From Bacillota bacterium (lineage in GTDB: Bacteria > Bacillota > UBA4882 > UBA8346), in contig JAEVYU010000012.1 in assembly GCA_023392595.1 (NCBI GenBank), positions 1-64,000 of the forward strand: 64,000 nucleotides of DNA. Direction: 5' to 3'. The notes under the pieces are model-generated. The model ran no database searches. It was not told where the DNA came from and was given only the letters and a program-made list of their open reading frames with translations. Positions 1 to 8,315 of this stretch are shown here, piece by piece (positions within the stretch are counted from its first letter, which is position 1; each line of letters opens with the position of its first letter). The position numbers and the translations under genes were made by a program.

Positions 1-290
1 GAAACGCCGATATAGAGGGGTATCGGGGGAACGGTTCCCCCGGGCGGCGGGGATTCCAAAGGGTGAGCCGTTTCACCCTTTGGCCTTAGGGGTTGCAAGG
101 GGAGTGGGTGACGTCCCCTTGTCGGCAATCATAAGTCCAGCCATAACCTTTGACCTTAGGTGTCCCAAAAGGAGCAGATTCGCAATCTTATTCGCGCCGT
201 CCCCTTCTCGGCATCAAAGTAACAACATAAAAATCATTAGGCATCATCGCCCGACACATATTGCCTCAAAATTGCAATCAAAATGATCCC
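1..290. repeat. Hairpin-mosaic repeat, copy A (left end cut by window)
   Basis: First of five related hairpin-rich copies in the first 3.1 kb. It contains the stem CCAAAGGGTGA / TCACCCTTTGG (about 57-83), a GGGG...CCCC stem at about 99-120 ending in TGTCGGC-like sequence, and a second tail stem at about 169-213 whose loop carries an inner TTCGC-type hairpin. The flank after the tail (a CATCATCGCCCGACA motif near 243) recurs after copies C and E. No open frame with a ribosome binding site is present, so I read it as non-coding. The start is cut by the window edge. Confidence 0.7.
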
Positions 291-349
291 AATTCTCTGT
301 CCGCGCGCGCGCTTTATCTCCCGGGGTTTCACCACAAACTCCCATCCAT

Positions 350-850
350 TCAGGTAACCTGCCCCGCATACCGGCTCTCGATCCTGATCCCAAGACCCGC
401 CAACACTCCACGGATATACGTTTCAACATCCCGGTAGGTTATCTTTTTATAGGACTTACGAAGCATATGGTCTTTATACAAATCCATCCGAAACAGCGGA
501 GAATTCCGCCTAAACTCCACAAACTCCTCAAACTTCGCCAGGGTCTCCGGATCATTTTTAAGCGCCTCTTTCAGTTCTTCTTCGATTTCGGCAATCTTAT
601 TTTTGAGTGAATTATATTGATAGATTTCATTAAAATCCTTCGTAATCCCCCGGATGTCCACTTCTCCCTTTTCAAAGAGGGGATAAATCTCAAAGTGGCT
701 TCCGCTGACAAAGACCAGGATCACCTTTTCACCGCTAAAAAGGGCGGATCGTATCATTTCCAGGTCTTTCTTCATCGAGTCAACCATTTTCTCATGCTCC
801 AACCCCTCATTGACGAATGCTAAGATTTCACGGCCCCAATTGATTACCAT
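350..850 (-). CDS. Hypothetical protein, 166 aa, orphan between repeat copies
   Basis: I do not recognise the family. The start at 850 is chosen because GGAAGTGAG lies just upstream of ATG; the frame stays open 7 codons further upstream to a GTG. The protein is soluble, highly charged, with no signal peptide or membrane segment. A Lys/Glu-rich stretch at about residues 85-120 looks like a coiled coil or helical hairpin (KNKIAEIEEELKEALKN), followed by basic and aromatic residues. It stands alone: hairpin repeats lie on both sides and no operon partner is visible. Codon use looks like genuine coding sequence, so I think it is real, but I assign no function. Confidence 0.6.
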   Translation of the reverse strand: MVINWGREILAFVNEGLEHEKMVDSMKKDLEMIRSALFSGEKVILVFVSGSHFEIYPLFEKGEVDIRGITKDFNEIYQYNSLKNKIAEIEEELKEALKNDPETLAKFEEFVEFRRNSPLFRMDLYKDHMLRKSYKKITYRDVETYIRGVLAGLGIRIESRYAGQVT

Positions 851-871
851 GATTCTCACTTCCAGTTCCAC

Positions 872-1465
872 AAATTATTCTCTATAAATTTACTTCCCAT
901 CCGTTTAATGCTAATTTGTAAAAAATACCAACTATTTCCATTATAACATAAATCATCTCCAAAAAGATAACCAAAAACAAAAAAGCCCCGAAAGGTGTAT
1001 TTAGTTAAAAATTAACCCCATCAGGACCAAACAAAATCAAAATGCCCCGGACCTCTCTGCAGAAATATAAAAACGCCTCTACAGGCAGGATCAATCCTCA
1101 TTAAAAAAGAGCCAAAAAAAATGTTTTCCGGTATAGCCACCTTTGATCCCTACTTCCCCTCACCCCAGCCGCCTATTCATAGCTGTCTGCCCTCTCCCAT
1201 CACGCCAAAAAACGGCTATGGGCGAGGGACTTATACTGCCTATTTTTCCCCGTCATACATAAACAACCTTTTATGTTTATTACAGCCTCATCATAAAAAC
1301 CCTATCACTCAACCCCGAAATGGTCAACACGACGTTGACCACACGCGGCCTTGAGTCACGGATGAATCACGGCCGTCGGCATACCGAACCACCCAAGAAG
1401 ACGACTCCATGGATGGAGGAGTCTGTTCAATCACTGCCAGCACTCCTACGGCGTTTACGGAGAAA
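872..1465. other. Gene-free stretch between orphan gene and repeat copy B
   Basis: AT-rich from 872 to about 1140, with no supported gene. At 1190-1228 there is a hairpin (CCCTC...GAGGG with inner CCAT/ATGG pairing). It recurs in altered form at about 2169-2203, in both cases followed by similar sequence (TACTGCCTAT, then CCCTATCACTCA and GGTCAACACGAC). This is therefore a second repeat module interleaved with the main hairpin mosaic. Short frames here (for example 1121-1354) lack ribosome binding sites. Confidence 0.5.
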
Positions 1466-1720
1466 CGCCGACATAGAGGGGTATCGGGGGAACGGTTCCC
1501 CCGGGCCGTGGGGTTCCTCGCGATGTTGGCATCGCGCGGGTATTGCGGCCATACCCCTTTGCCCTAGAGGTGCAGGGGAGCAGGTGGCGTCCCCTGTCGG
1601 CATTCATAATAATCCATCCATAACCCTTACTAGCATCATTGGCGCACATAAAAATCATATACCGTCAATCAAAATCAATCTGCCGACCTATCTCTGCGCC
1701 ACAAACCATTTATGACACCG
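1466..1720. repeat. Hairpin-mosaic repeat, copy B
   Basis: The left boundary resembles GCCGACA (about 1467). It contains a TCGCGATG/CATCGCG hairpin, a GGGTAT/ATACCC stem and the tail stem CAGGGGA...TCCCCTG followed by TCGGC. The segment 1545-1806 is repeated almost base for base at 2571-2832 (offset 1026), so copies B and D share the right half and flank. Non-coding by appearance. Confidence 0.7.
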
Positions 1721-1770
1721 GTTTGATCCCATTTATTAGTAATTTTTTCTGTTCTCTAATATCAGTTCTT

Positions 1771-2150
1771 TTTAATGCTTTTTTATAAACTTCTTTGAAA
1801 AAACCAAGATCGCCGACAGGGAGGTCGGCGCGCGGCATCTTCTCATGGAGGAAAAACTGCCGTCGGCCCTTTAAACAACCCAGAAGACGCCGACACGATG
1901 TCGGCGGCAATTCAATCAAAAACTCCAACCCCGGCAACCGGACGGCCGGGGCGATAAAGGGGGCTCCCGGGGGACTCAGCCCCCCGGGCGGCGGGATTCC
2001 AAAGGGTGTGCCGCTCACACCCTTTGGCCTTAAGGGTTGCAAGGGGAGCAGGTGGCGTCCCCTTGTCGGCAATCGAAAAAACAATACAAAAATTATTTAC
2101 CATCATCGCCCGACAAAGTTGTCTCCAATTTGCAATCAAAATCAACTAAA
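1771..2150. repeat. Hairpin-mosaic repeat, copy C
   Basis: The clearest copy, a chain of stems. In order: CGCCGAC/GTCGGCG (1811-1830), GCCGACA/TGTCGGC (1889-1905), CCCCGGC/GCCGGGG (1929-1951), a GGGGGCT...AGCCCCC stem (about 1959-1986), CCAAAGGGTGTG/CACACCCTTTGG (1999-2027) and CAAGGGGA/TCCCCTTG plus TCGGC (about 2039-2072). Segment 1771-1995 recurs nearly unchanged at 2332-2556 (offset 561). Segment 1899-2050 recurs at 2849-3000 (offset 950). Confidence 0.75.
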
Positions 2151-2331
2151 AAACGTAACCGCCCCGGCCTCTCCCATTACGCCAAAACTTCTTCGGGCGA
2201 GAGATTGATACTGCCTATTTCCACCCAAAAACCTCCGTCATAAAATCCCTATCACTCATCCCCGAAAGGGTCAACACGACTTTCGAAGCTAATTTATTGC
2301 TACCTTTTCCTGTACCCAAATATCAAGCCCT

Positions 2332-2720
2332 TTTAATGCTTTTTTATAAACTTCTTTGAAAAAACCAAGATCGCCGACAGGGAGGTCGGCGCGCGGCATC
2401 TTCTCATGGAGGAAAAACTGCCGTCGGCCCTTTAAACAACCCAAAAGACGCCGACACGATGTCGGCGGCAATTCAATCAAAAACTCCAACCCCGGCAACC
2501 GGACGGCCGGGGCGATAAAGGGGGCTCCCGGGGGACTCAGCCCCCCGGGCGGCGGGGTTCAAAGGGGTATGCGGCCATACCCCTTTGCCTTAGGAGTGCA
2601 GGGGAGCAGGTGGCGTCCCCTGTCGGCATTCATAATAATCCATCCATAACCCTTACTAGCATCATTGGCGCACATATAAATCTTATACCGTCAATCAAAA
2701 TCAATCTGCCGACCTATCTC
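2332..2720. repeat. Hairpin-mosaic repeat, copy D
   Basis: Left half matches copy C (offset 561). Right half matches copy B (offset 1026). This is a chimera, consistent with recombination between copies. The central stem is CAAAGGGGTAT/ATACCCCTTTG, where copy C has a GGGTGTG/CACACCC stem; both arms changed together, so pairing is kept. The tail stem is CAGGGGA/TCCCCTG. Confidence 0.75.
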
Positions 2721-2825
2721 TGCGCCACAAACCATTTATGACACCGGTTTGATCCCATTTATTAGTAATTTTTTCTGTTCTCTTATATCAGTTCTTTTTG
2801 ATGCTTTTTTCTAACTTCTTTGAAA

Positions 2826-3100
2826 AAACCAAAACCGCCGATCAAGGATGTCGGCGGCAATTCAATCAAAAACTCCGACCTCGGCAACCGGACGGCCGGG
2901 GCGATAAAGGGGGCTCCCGGGGGACTCAGCCCCCCGGGCGGCGGGATTCCAAAGGGTGTTCCGTTCACACCCTTTGGCCTTAAGGGTTGCAAGGGGAGCA
3001 GCTTCGCGAACTTGTTCGCGCCGTCCCCTTGTCGGCATCAAAGTAACACAAAATTTATTTACCATCATCGCCGACATAAGTTCTTTTCGAAAAACGTTAT
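2826..3100. repeat. Hairpin-mosaic repeat, copy E
   Basis: Shares about 150 bp with copy C. It has the stems CCGCCGA/TGTCGGCGG (about 2836-2857), CCCCGGGG-type stems, CCAAAGGGTGT/ACACCCTTTGG and a tail stem at about 2991-3030. The tail loop is enlarged by an inner hairpin (GCGAAC/GTTCGC) that copies B-D lack. The flank ends with the CATCATCGCCGACA motif near 3064. The lyxose isomerase gene ends immediately beyond, at 3142. Confidence 0.75.
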
Positions 3101-3141
3101 GAGTAATGAACAGGACCACGGAAACCCCTTTTTCAATCCCT

Positions 3142-3687
3142 CTAAATAATCTCCGGTATTCTGCGAATATGGGGATCAGTAAAAATATCGCTTTCATCCC
3201 TGCTCCGAGTCGAAAACTCCGATACCACCGCCCCGCTTGCCCCGGCCTGAAACCAATGCAACGAATTTGGCGCTAAAGTATACTGTTCACCCGGTTGAAG
3301 AATGATTTCATGAAAGACGGTAAACCATTCCCCGCGGTTCTGAGGGATTTTGGCTTTAATTGACGATGCCGGAGCCCCCGCAACATACAGATAGACTTCC
3401 CCATAACGGCACCGAAAGGTTTCTTCCTTACCCGGTCCCCCGGCAACCGGAGGATGCAGGTGTTCCGGACAGATTTGCCATGGAAATAAGGCCATTTCTT
3501 TAGCGCAACAACGCTCGGTATTTACATAAGTTACAACTTCCAACCCGATCTCGGCGATACTTGCAAGCCCAAAATCGGCAATCTCCAAATTGCATTTCTC
3601 CTTTTCCGATAAAACAATCGCCGCTTTATCAAATAAAGCGAGCGCCAATTCCCTGGCATGTTCATATTCTTTCTTCGCTAAGGCCAT
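3142..3687 (-). CDS. D-lyxose ketol-isomerase (YdaE-type), 181 aa
   Basis: Interconverts D-lyxose and D-xylulose (some members act on mannose/fructose). The cupin fold is recognisable from TYVNTERCCAKEM, then PEHLHPP, GKEETFRCRYGEVYLYV and HWFQAG. The His and Glu residues of PEHLHPP and KEETF, with the later His in NSLHWFQ, fit the family's metal site. I placed the start at 3687 because GGGAGG precedes that ATG by about 8 bases. The frame stays open to 3819, but those extra codons run through a non-coding hairpin repeat, and 181 aa fits the short family form. It is the last gene of the minus-strand GH88 operon, so pentose or uronate isomerisation is its likely job. Confidence 0.85.
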   Translation of the reverse strand: MALAKKEYEHARELALALFDKAAIVLSEKEKCNLEIADFGLASIAEIGLEVVTYVNTERCCAKEMALFPWQICPEHLHPPVAGGPGKEETFRCRYGEVYLYVAGAPASSIKAKIPQNRGEWFTVFHEIILQPGEQYTLAPNSLHWFQAGASGAVVSEFSTRSRDESDIFTDPHIRRIPEII

Positions 3688-3729
3688 CTCCAGAACCTCC
3701 CTCAATGAATGAACGGTAGTTTTTAACTT

Positions 3730-3851
3730 GAATCCGGCAAGTAACTTCAAAAACTCAGTCACATTTAAACTTGCCGGATTCAAACAATGAACCCGATCCG
3801 GCCAATTTTTCTGCGCCATCGCAGAAAAATTGTCACTTACTTGCCGGATCG
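3730..3851. repeat. Paired-hairpin repeat (ATCCGGCAAG family), copy 1
   Basis: Two linked hairpins. The first has arms GAATCCGGCAAG (3730-3741) and CTTGCCGGATTC (3770-3781). The second has CGATCCGGC (3794-3802) and GCCGGATCG (3843-3851) and encloses a perfect inner stem AATTTTTCTGCG / CGCAGAAAAATT (3804-3831). The same arrangement recurs at about 15841-15978. It lies between the cupin stop and the lyxose isomerase start, inside an operon. Confidence 0.75.
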
Positions 3852-3855
3852 AGGT

Positions 3856-4314
3856 TTAAATTCCCGCGATCCCTTCCGGTAAAGCAATCCTTGGCGCCTC
3901 CATCCGGGGTGAAATCACAATTGCGGACACCGGATCATCCCCTTCGGCAACCGCAACAAAATGCCCTTTCCCGGCAGAAATTATCATTTGAGTACCGGGT
4001 TGAATCCGCACGATTTGGGCCGAATCCACTTTAGGGCATCCTGCTTCCACATCCACAAAAATCATCAGCGCCACCCCTGAAATGAAATAAAACATTTCCG
4101 CATCAATATGGGTTTCGATCTCCTTGAAATTCGGCGTATGATGCCAGGAACGGAGAACACCCCCGCTAATCTCTTTCTGTTGAAACTGAGCCACTAAAGA
4201 TGAGGCGGTCCATTCGAAAAAGCTTTCACGGTATCCGGCTTGATTGGATGGCAGTTGAACCGCTACCCCTTGCACGACTCCAGGCATCAAATCCTGAATT
4301 GGAACCTCTTTCAT
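3856..4314 (-). CDS. Cupin-domain protein, 152 aa
   Basis: Single-domain soluble cupin. The pattern HHTPNFKEIETHIDAEMFYFISG fits cupin motif 1 and FVAVAEGDD lies where motif 2 would be. Overall it resembles ureidoglycolate-lyase-like or sugar-isomerase-like cupins, but I cannot assign a substrate. Start taken at the ATG at 4314, with GGGAGATGAAG upstream; a GTG one codon earlier is also possible. It sits between GH88 and the lyxose isomerase on the same strand, so a role in uronate or keto-sugar handling (for example an epimerase or isomerase helper) is inferred from context only. Confidence 0.6.
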   Translation of the reverse strand: MKEVPIQDLMPGVVQGVAVQLPSNQAGYRESFFEWTASSLVAQFQQKEISGGVLRSWHHTPNFKEIETHIDAEMFYFISGVALMIFVDVEAGCPKVDSAQIVRIQPGTQMIISAGKGHFVAVAEGDDPVSAIVISPRMEAPRIALPEGIAGI

Positions 4315-4364
4315 CACTTCATCTCCCTTTCGATATCGATTAAGAAATCCATATCATGTTTATC

Positions 4365-4398
4365 ATGAATCCGGCGAATAACTTTCAAAAATGTAAAT
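4365..4398. repeat. Partial ATCCGGC repeat
   Basis: ATGAATCCGGCGAATAACTT here matches the left end of the paired-hairpin repeat at 3730 and 15841, but the right arms are missing. It lies just after the GH88 stop. Probably a decayed half copy. Confidence 0.35.
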
Positions 4399-5529
4399 TT
4401 AGAAAATAGGATGCAACAAACCGGTAAGCTTTGCAATCCCTTCGACATAAAAAAAATCACCATAAATCAACGAAACATTCACCGCCCAATTTTTAGGCTT
4501 ATTTCCAGTACCCGAGGTCAAAATACCTTCATATTCCGGATGCGTAAAAGTGGTGAAATTGGCCGTCAATGAAGCTAAAATTGCTTCGGCCCATTCGTAA
4601 TATATCCGTCCTTCCGCGGCCGGCAACTGATGGGCAATTTCCAACAAACCGGAAGCCGCGCAAGCTGCAGCCGATGTATCCAATGGTTCCCCCTCATTGG
4701 AGGGAAGCCTGAAATCCCAGTACGGAACCTTATTTTCCGGTAAGGCTGTGATGAAAAAATGAGCCACCCGCTGTGCCGCACGCAAGCACCTGATCTCACC
4801 GGTGTAACGATAAGCATTTGCCATTCCATAAAGCGCCCAAGCCTGTCCGCGGCTCCAGGCGGAATCAGGGCCGTAACCCTGACCGCCTAATGATTCAATA
4901 AACGCGCCCGTTTCAGGATTAAATGAAACAACATGGCGAACCGACCCATCCTCACGGATAAAATGTCGCAGTAAAGTTTCCGCAGTCGCTTTGGCAATAT
5001 GCCCAAACCTCGGGTCGCCGAACTCTTCCCCGGCCCAAAAAAGCAGCGACAAGTTCATTGCCGTATCCACAATCGCCAAACCCATGTCATCCTGCTGGTT
5101 CCATGCCCGAAGAAAACTACCGGCAGCATTGAAACGGCCCGCTAAATAACTTGCAGCCAACCAGCCACGACGTTTCCCATCCCTGTCTCCTGTTAACTTA
5201 TACTTCATCACCGCCGTGGGAAGAAATTGAAACCCGACATCATGATTGAAATCATTCTCTTTAATAAAAAACTCTTCAAGGCGTCGGTCCCAATCCCAAG
5301 CAGCTTTACAGTACTGTTCTTCCTTTGTCAAGTCATACATAACCCAGAGAATCCCCGGCCAAAATCCTGAAGTCCACCAGTCTAACGGCATATCATCATA
5401 AATACCCCCGGTTGTGAAATGGGGTGATCGGCCATCCAGTTGGAGGATCATCCGCTCCACCTTCCGCCGCAACTCCGGTAAAATCCGGGCAGCTATGGAT
5501 TCTTGACTTTTTCGGGATATTTCACTCAT
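4399..5529 (-). CDS. Unsaturated glucuronyl hydrolase (GH88-type), 376 aa
   Basis: Cytoplasmic alpha/alpha-barrel hydrolase that hydrates and releases the 4,5-unsaturated uronic acid left at the non-reducing end by polysaccharide lyases. Family features seen: WWTSGFWPGILW near residue 53, NHDVGFQF near residue 97 and IVDTAMNLS near residue 155. The Asp in each of the last two corresponds to the catalytic pair of GH88. DSAWSRGQAWALYG follows near residue 225. Length is typical and there is no signal peptide, which agrees with uptake of the oligosaccharide by the upstream ABC genes. Start at 5529 (ATG after GGGGGC). GH105 is the nearest alternative, but the overall pattern fits GH88 better. Confidence 0.88.
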   Translation of the reverse strand: MSEISRKSQESIAARILPELRRKVERMILQLDGRSPHFTTGGIYDDMPLDWWTSGFWPGILWVMYDLTKEEQYCKAAWDWDRRLEEFFIKENDFNHDVGFQFLPTAVMKYKLTGDRDGKRRGWLAASYLAGRFNAAGSFLRAWNQQDDMGLAIVDTAMNLSLLFWAGEEFGDPRFGHIAKATAETLLRHFIREDGSVRHVVSFNPETGAFIESLGGQGYGPDSAWSRGQAWALYGMANAYRYTGEIRCLRAAQRVAHFFITALPENKVPYWDFRLPSNEGEPLDTSAAACAASGLLEIAHQLPAAEGRIYYEWAEAILASLTANFTTFTHPEYEGILTSGTGNKPKNWAVNVSLIYGDFFYVEGIAKLTGLLHPIF

Positions 5530-5589
5530 CAATTTTCAGCCCCCGTTTTAACCAAAATACCCATTCTACCTACTACTCCAGTGTTAGGT

Positions 5590-6483
5590 TTACACCGTGG
5601 TAAAATAGTTGTTTTTTTCAGTGATCTCCCGTAACTTATCTTTGATCTCTTCCCCCAAGGGATGAAACGGTTTACGGCACTCTCCGCAATCAATACCCAT
5701 TAAGCCTAATATGTACTTAATCCCCGGGAATACCCCGCCTTTAACCAGAAGATCAATAATTCGATTAGCCTCCGTTTGAATTTGTTGGGCCTTTTGAATC
5801 TGATTAGCCCTGTACAGTTTTTCAATGGCTAGGAATTTTTCAGCCATAAAATTATAGGTACTCCCGATTGCGCCATCCGCCCCCAGGGCTAGCCCACCGA
5901 TAAACACTTCATCATGGCCATTAAAAATCGTCAGTTCTTCATCCAGGGCTTTTATCTGCTCCAGTTGATAAAGATCATATGAAGTATGCTTAATCCCGAT
6001 TATTTTAGAGTTATCCGCTAATTCTTTGATATGATCCATACTGAATGTAACGCCGGACAAGGCGGGAAAATTATAAACAATCATCGGGAGATTCACTTTA
6101 TCTACAATATCAAAATAAAAATCCCGGATTTCCTCAAAAGAAAACTTATAATAAAATGGAGGGACCGATGAAATGGCGGAAACTCCCACTTCCTCCGCGA
6201 ATTTCCCTAACTCAATCGCATGGTCGGTATAAATACATCCGATATGGTATATGATTTCCGCTTTCCCCTGAACTTCAGCGGCAACAGTTTCCAAGATTTG
6301 CTTACGCTCGTCCATACTCAGCAAAAACGCTTCAGCGGTACTACCACCGACGTAAAATCCTTGAACCCCTTTTTTAAGATTCAATTGGACAAGTTTTCTT
6401 AAAGAATCATGGTTAATTTGACCATTTTTACTAAACGGGGTAACTAAAGCCGGATAAATACCGGATAATTTTTTATGCATCAT
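5590..6483 (-). CDS. nanA: DapA/NanA-family aldolase (N-acetylneuraminate lyase-like), 297 aa
   Basis: Class I Schiff-base TIM-barrel lyase. VGGSTAEAFLL (about residue 45) is the substrate carboxylate-binding motif, YNFPALSGV (about 137) has the catalytic Tyr, and GIKHTSYD (about 163) has the Schiff-base Lys. GHDEVFIGGLALGADGAIGS (about 190) is characteristic of the neuraminate lyase branch. The symbol reflects this sequence resemblance. In this operon, next to GH88 and a pentose isomerase and with no visible sialate genes, a 2-keto-3-deoxy-uronate derivative is an equally plausible substrate. A clear GAAAGGGA ribosome binding site precedes ATGATG. Confidence 0.82.
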   Translation of the reverse strand: MMHKKLSGIYPALVTPFSKNGQINHDSLRKLVQLNLKKGVQGFYVGGSTAEAFLLSMDERKQILETVAAEVQGKAEIIYHIGCIYTDHAIELGKFAEEVGVSAISSVPPFYYKFSFEEIRDFYFDIVDKVNLPMIVYNFPALSGVTFSMDHIKELADNSKIIGIKHTSYDLYQLEQIKALDEELTIFNGHDEVFIGGLALGADGAIGSTYNFMAEKFLAIEKLYRANQIQKAQQIQTEANRIIDLLVKGGVFPGIKYILGLMGIDCGECRKPFHPLGEEIKDKLREITEKNNYFTTV

Positions 6484-6521
6484 CTTTTTTCCCTTTCAAT
6501 AATTACGTTTATTTTTTTGTC

Positions 6522-7367
6522 TTATCCTTTAACTGCGCCGGATGTCAATCCTTCAATCAAATATCGCTGGATAAAGCCAAATAACAAAATGATGGGTATC
6601 GTCACAATAATACTGCTGGCCATAATGCCGCCCCAGTTCTGTTTACCCATACTATCCATCATCTCCGCGATCCCCAGTTGAATCGTTTTGGCTTGGGTAG
6701 AATTTGTCAGTATCAAAGCATATTGGTAATCATTCCATGATAAAATAAAAGAATAAATTACAATAGAAACCAATCCCGGTAAGGTTAACGGCAGCACAAT
6801 CTTGGCTAAAGTCCCTAATTTTGTACACCCGTCGACGGCCGCCGATTCCTCCATTTCTATGGGGACAGTGGCAAAAAAGCCTTTCATCAGCCAAACTCCA
6901 ACAGGTATCGTGGCCGTACCATAAATAAGGATCAAAGCCAGACGAGTATTCAATATACCGAGCATTCCAGCCATTTTATACCAAGGAACCATAATCAGAG
7001 GACCCTGAAGCATTTGCGCCATCAGGATTGCTATGCCGATTACTTTAAAACCCGGAGCCTTATACCGGGCAAGCGCATATCCTCCGGTTGCCGCAAACAA
7101 GCCGGTCAACAAGGCTGTTCCTGTAGAAGTAAAAATAGAATTAAAAAGCAATGGGAAAATATCCGTACCATTCGTGCTAAAAGCCCATAAATAATTTCCA
7201 AAAGTAATCTTCTTCGGAATCCAATGAGGAATCAATGCAAAAATTTCTAGGTCATTCTTAAATGTGCTTACCAATAACCAGAGGTAGGGCAAGAGAATAA
7301 AGCTCATCAATACAAATAAGCCGCCATAAAGAATAATTTTGGGAACGACTTTTTTGGTCTGCATCAT
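6522..7367 (-). CDS. Sugar ABC transporter permease, MalG/CUT1 type, 281 aa
   Basis: Inner-membrane subunit with about six hydrophobic segments. The EAA loop that docks the ATPase is seen as ESAAVDGCTKLGTLAKIVLP near residue 185. N-terminal KIILYGGLFVLMSFILLPYLW is the first membrane helix. Start chosen at the ATG at 7367, preceded by AGAGAGG. It follows its partner permease by 12 bp. No ATPase gene lies in the operon, so it must use a shared ATPase. Confidence 0.9.
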   Translation of the reverse strand: MMQTKKVVPKIILYGGLFVLMSFILLPYLWLLVSTFKNDLEIFALIPHWIPKKITFGNYLWAFSTNGTDIFPLLFNSIFTSTGTALLTGLFAATGGYALARYKAPGFKVIGIAILMAQMLQGPLIMVPWYKMAGMLGILNTRLALILIYGTATIPVGVWLMKGFFATVPIEMEESAAVDGCTKLGTLAKIVLPLTLPGLVSIVIYSFILSWNDYQYALILTNSTQAKTIQLGIAEMMDSMGKQNWGGIMASSIIVTIPIILLFGFIQRYLIEGLTSGAVKG

Positions 7368-7379
7368 GGTCAACCTCTC

Positions 7380-8267
7380 TTATCGCTCTTTAACATCGAA
7401 AACCCGAAAATAAATCAACACAATTCCCAGCACCACCAAGGTGGAAATTGTAGCCACCGCCGAACCCAATCCCAATTGAAAATATTGGAAAGACTTTGTA
7501 TAAATATAGGTCGGCAAAATACTGGTGGCCCATCCCGGTCCCCCCGCAGTTAGCACCCATATCATTTCAAATTTGGTCCAGGTCGTAATGATTGAAATCA
7601 AACCCGTAACAAACATCACCGGAGTTAACAATGGTAATGTGATATGGGAAAATTGTTTCCAAGCATTACATCCGTCAATATGAGAAGCCTCATATAGATC
7701 ATCGGGAATTCCCTGTAAACCGGCTAAAAACATCAGCGTTACATAAGGGAAACCTTTCCACATGGAAGCTAACAATAATGAAGGCCATACGGTATGCTCA
7801 TTTCCCAACCATACCATTTTAGTATGCAAATAATAATTTAATAGCCCATAATCACCGTCATAAATCCATTTCCAAATCAAACCCATCACAACAACCGGCG
7901 TTACCCACGGAATCATTAATAAGCCCCTCCAAACCGGGCGGCCGGGCAATTTGGAATTCAATATCAAGGCTGCCGGTAAACCAATTATAAATTGCAATAA
8001 CGTCGATCCGCCCACCCATAGAATACTATGGTAAAAAATTGGCCAAAAACTGGAATCATCCGTTAATAATTTGATATAATTGCCTAGTCCGATATATTTA
8101 CCGCTGGTCGGACGCAAGAATGTTAAGTCTGTAAAACTAAGCCTAACGGACTCCAACAAAGGATACAGCTGAAAACACACCAAATAAGCAACTGTTGGAA
8201 GAATTAACAAATAGGCAAATCCGTACTGCTTCCAAAACGACCGGGAATTGATAGTCAAGTCATTCAT
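7380..8267 (-). CDS. Sugar ABC transporter permease, MalF/CUT1 type, 295 aa
   Basis: Inner-membrane partner of the downstream permease. Six predicted membrane segments, starting with FAYLLILPTVAYLVCFQLYP; EAA loop EASHIDGCNAWKQFSHITLP near residue 205. GGPGWATSILPTYIYTKSFQ near the C terminus is typical of CUT1 MalF-like proteins. Start at 8267, where ATG follows GGGGTGATTTA; the frame is open 12 codons further upstream. A MITE-like element separates it from the binding-protein gene. Confidence 0.9.
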   Translation of the reverse strand: MNDLTINSRSFWKQYGFAYLLILPTVAYLVCFQLYPLLESVRLSFTDLTFLRPTSGKYIGLGNYIKLLTDDSSFWPIFYHSILWVGGSTLLQFIIGLPAALILNSKLPGRPVWRGLLMIPWVTPVVVMGLIWKWIYDGDYGLLNYYLHTKMVWLGNEHTVWPSLLLASMWKGFPYVTLMFLAGLQGIPDDLYEASHIDGCNAWKQFSHITLPLLTPVMFVTGLISIITTWTKFEMIWVLTAGGPGWATSILPTYIYTKSFQYFQLGLGSAVATISTLVVLGIVLIYFRVFDVKER

Positions 8268-8315
8268 TAAATCACCCCGCATGCAGTTTCTTGCCAAGCC
8301 CAAACTATTCGTAAA

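Noticed and set aside
1121..2649. Several open frames in the repeat region (for example 1320-1715, 1795-2208, 2356-2649)
   Set aside because: They run through hairpin repeats, have no ribosome binding sites, and translate into Pro/Gly/Arg-rich text that changes frame between copies.
1..3100. CRISPR array or integron attC cluster
   Set aside because: No constant repeat with unique spacers of even length, and no RYYYAAC/GTTRRRY core sites or integrase.
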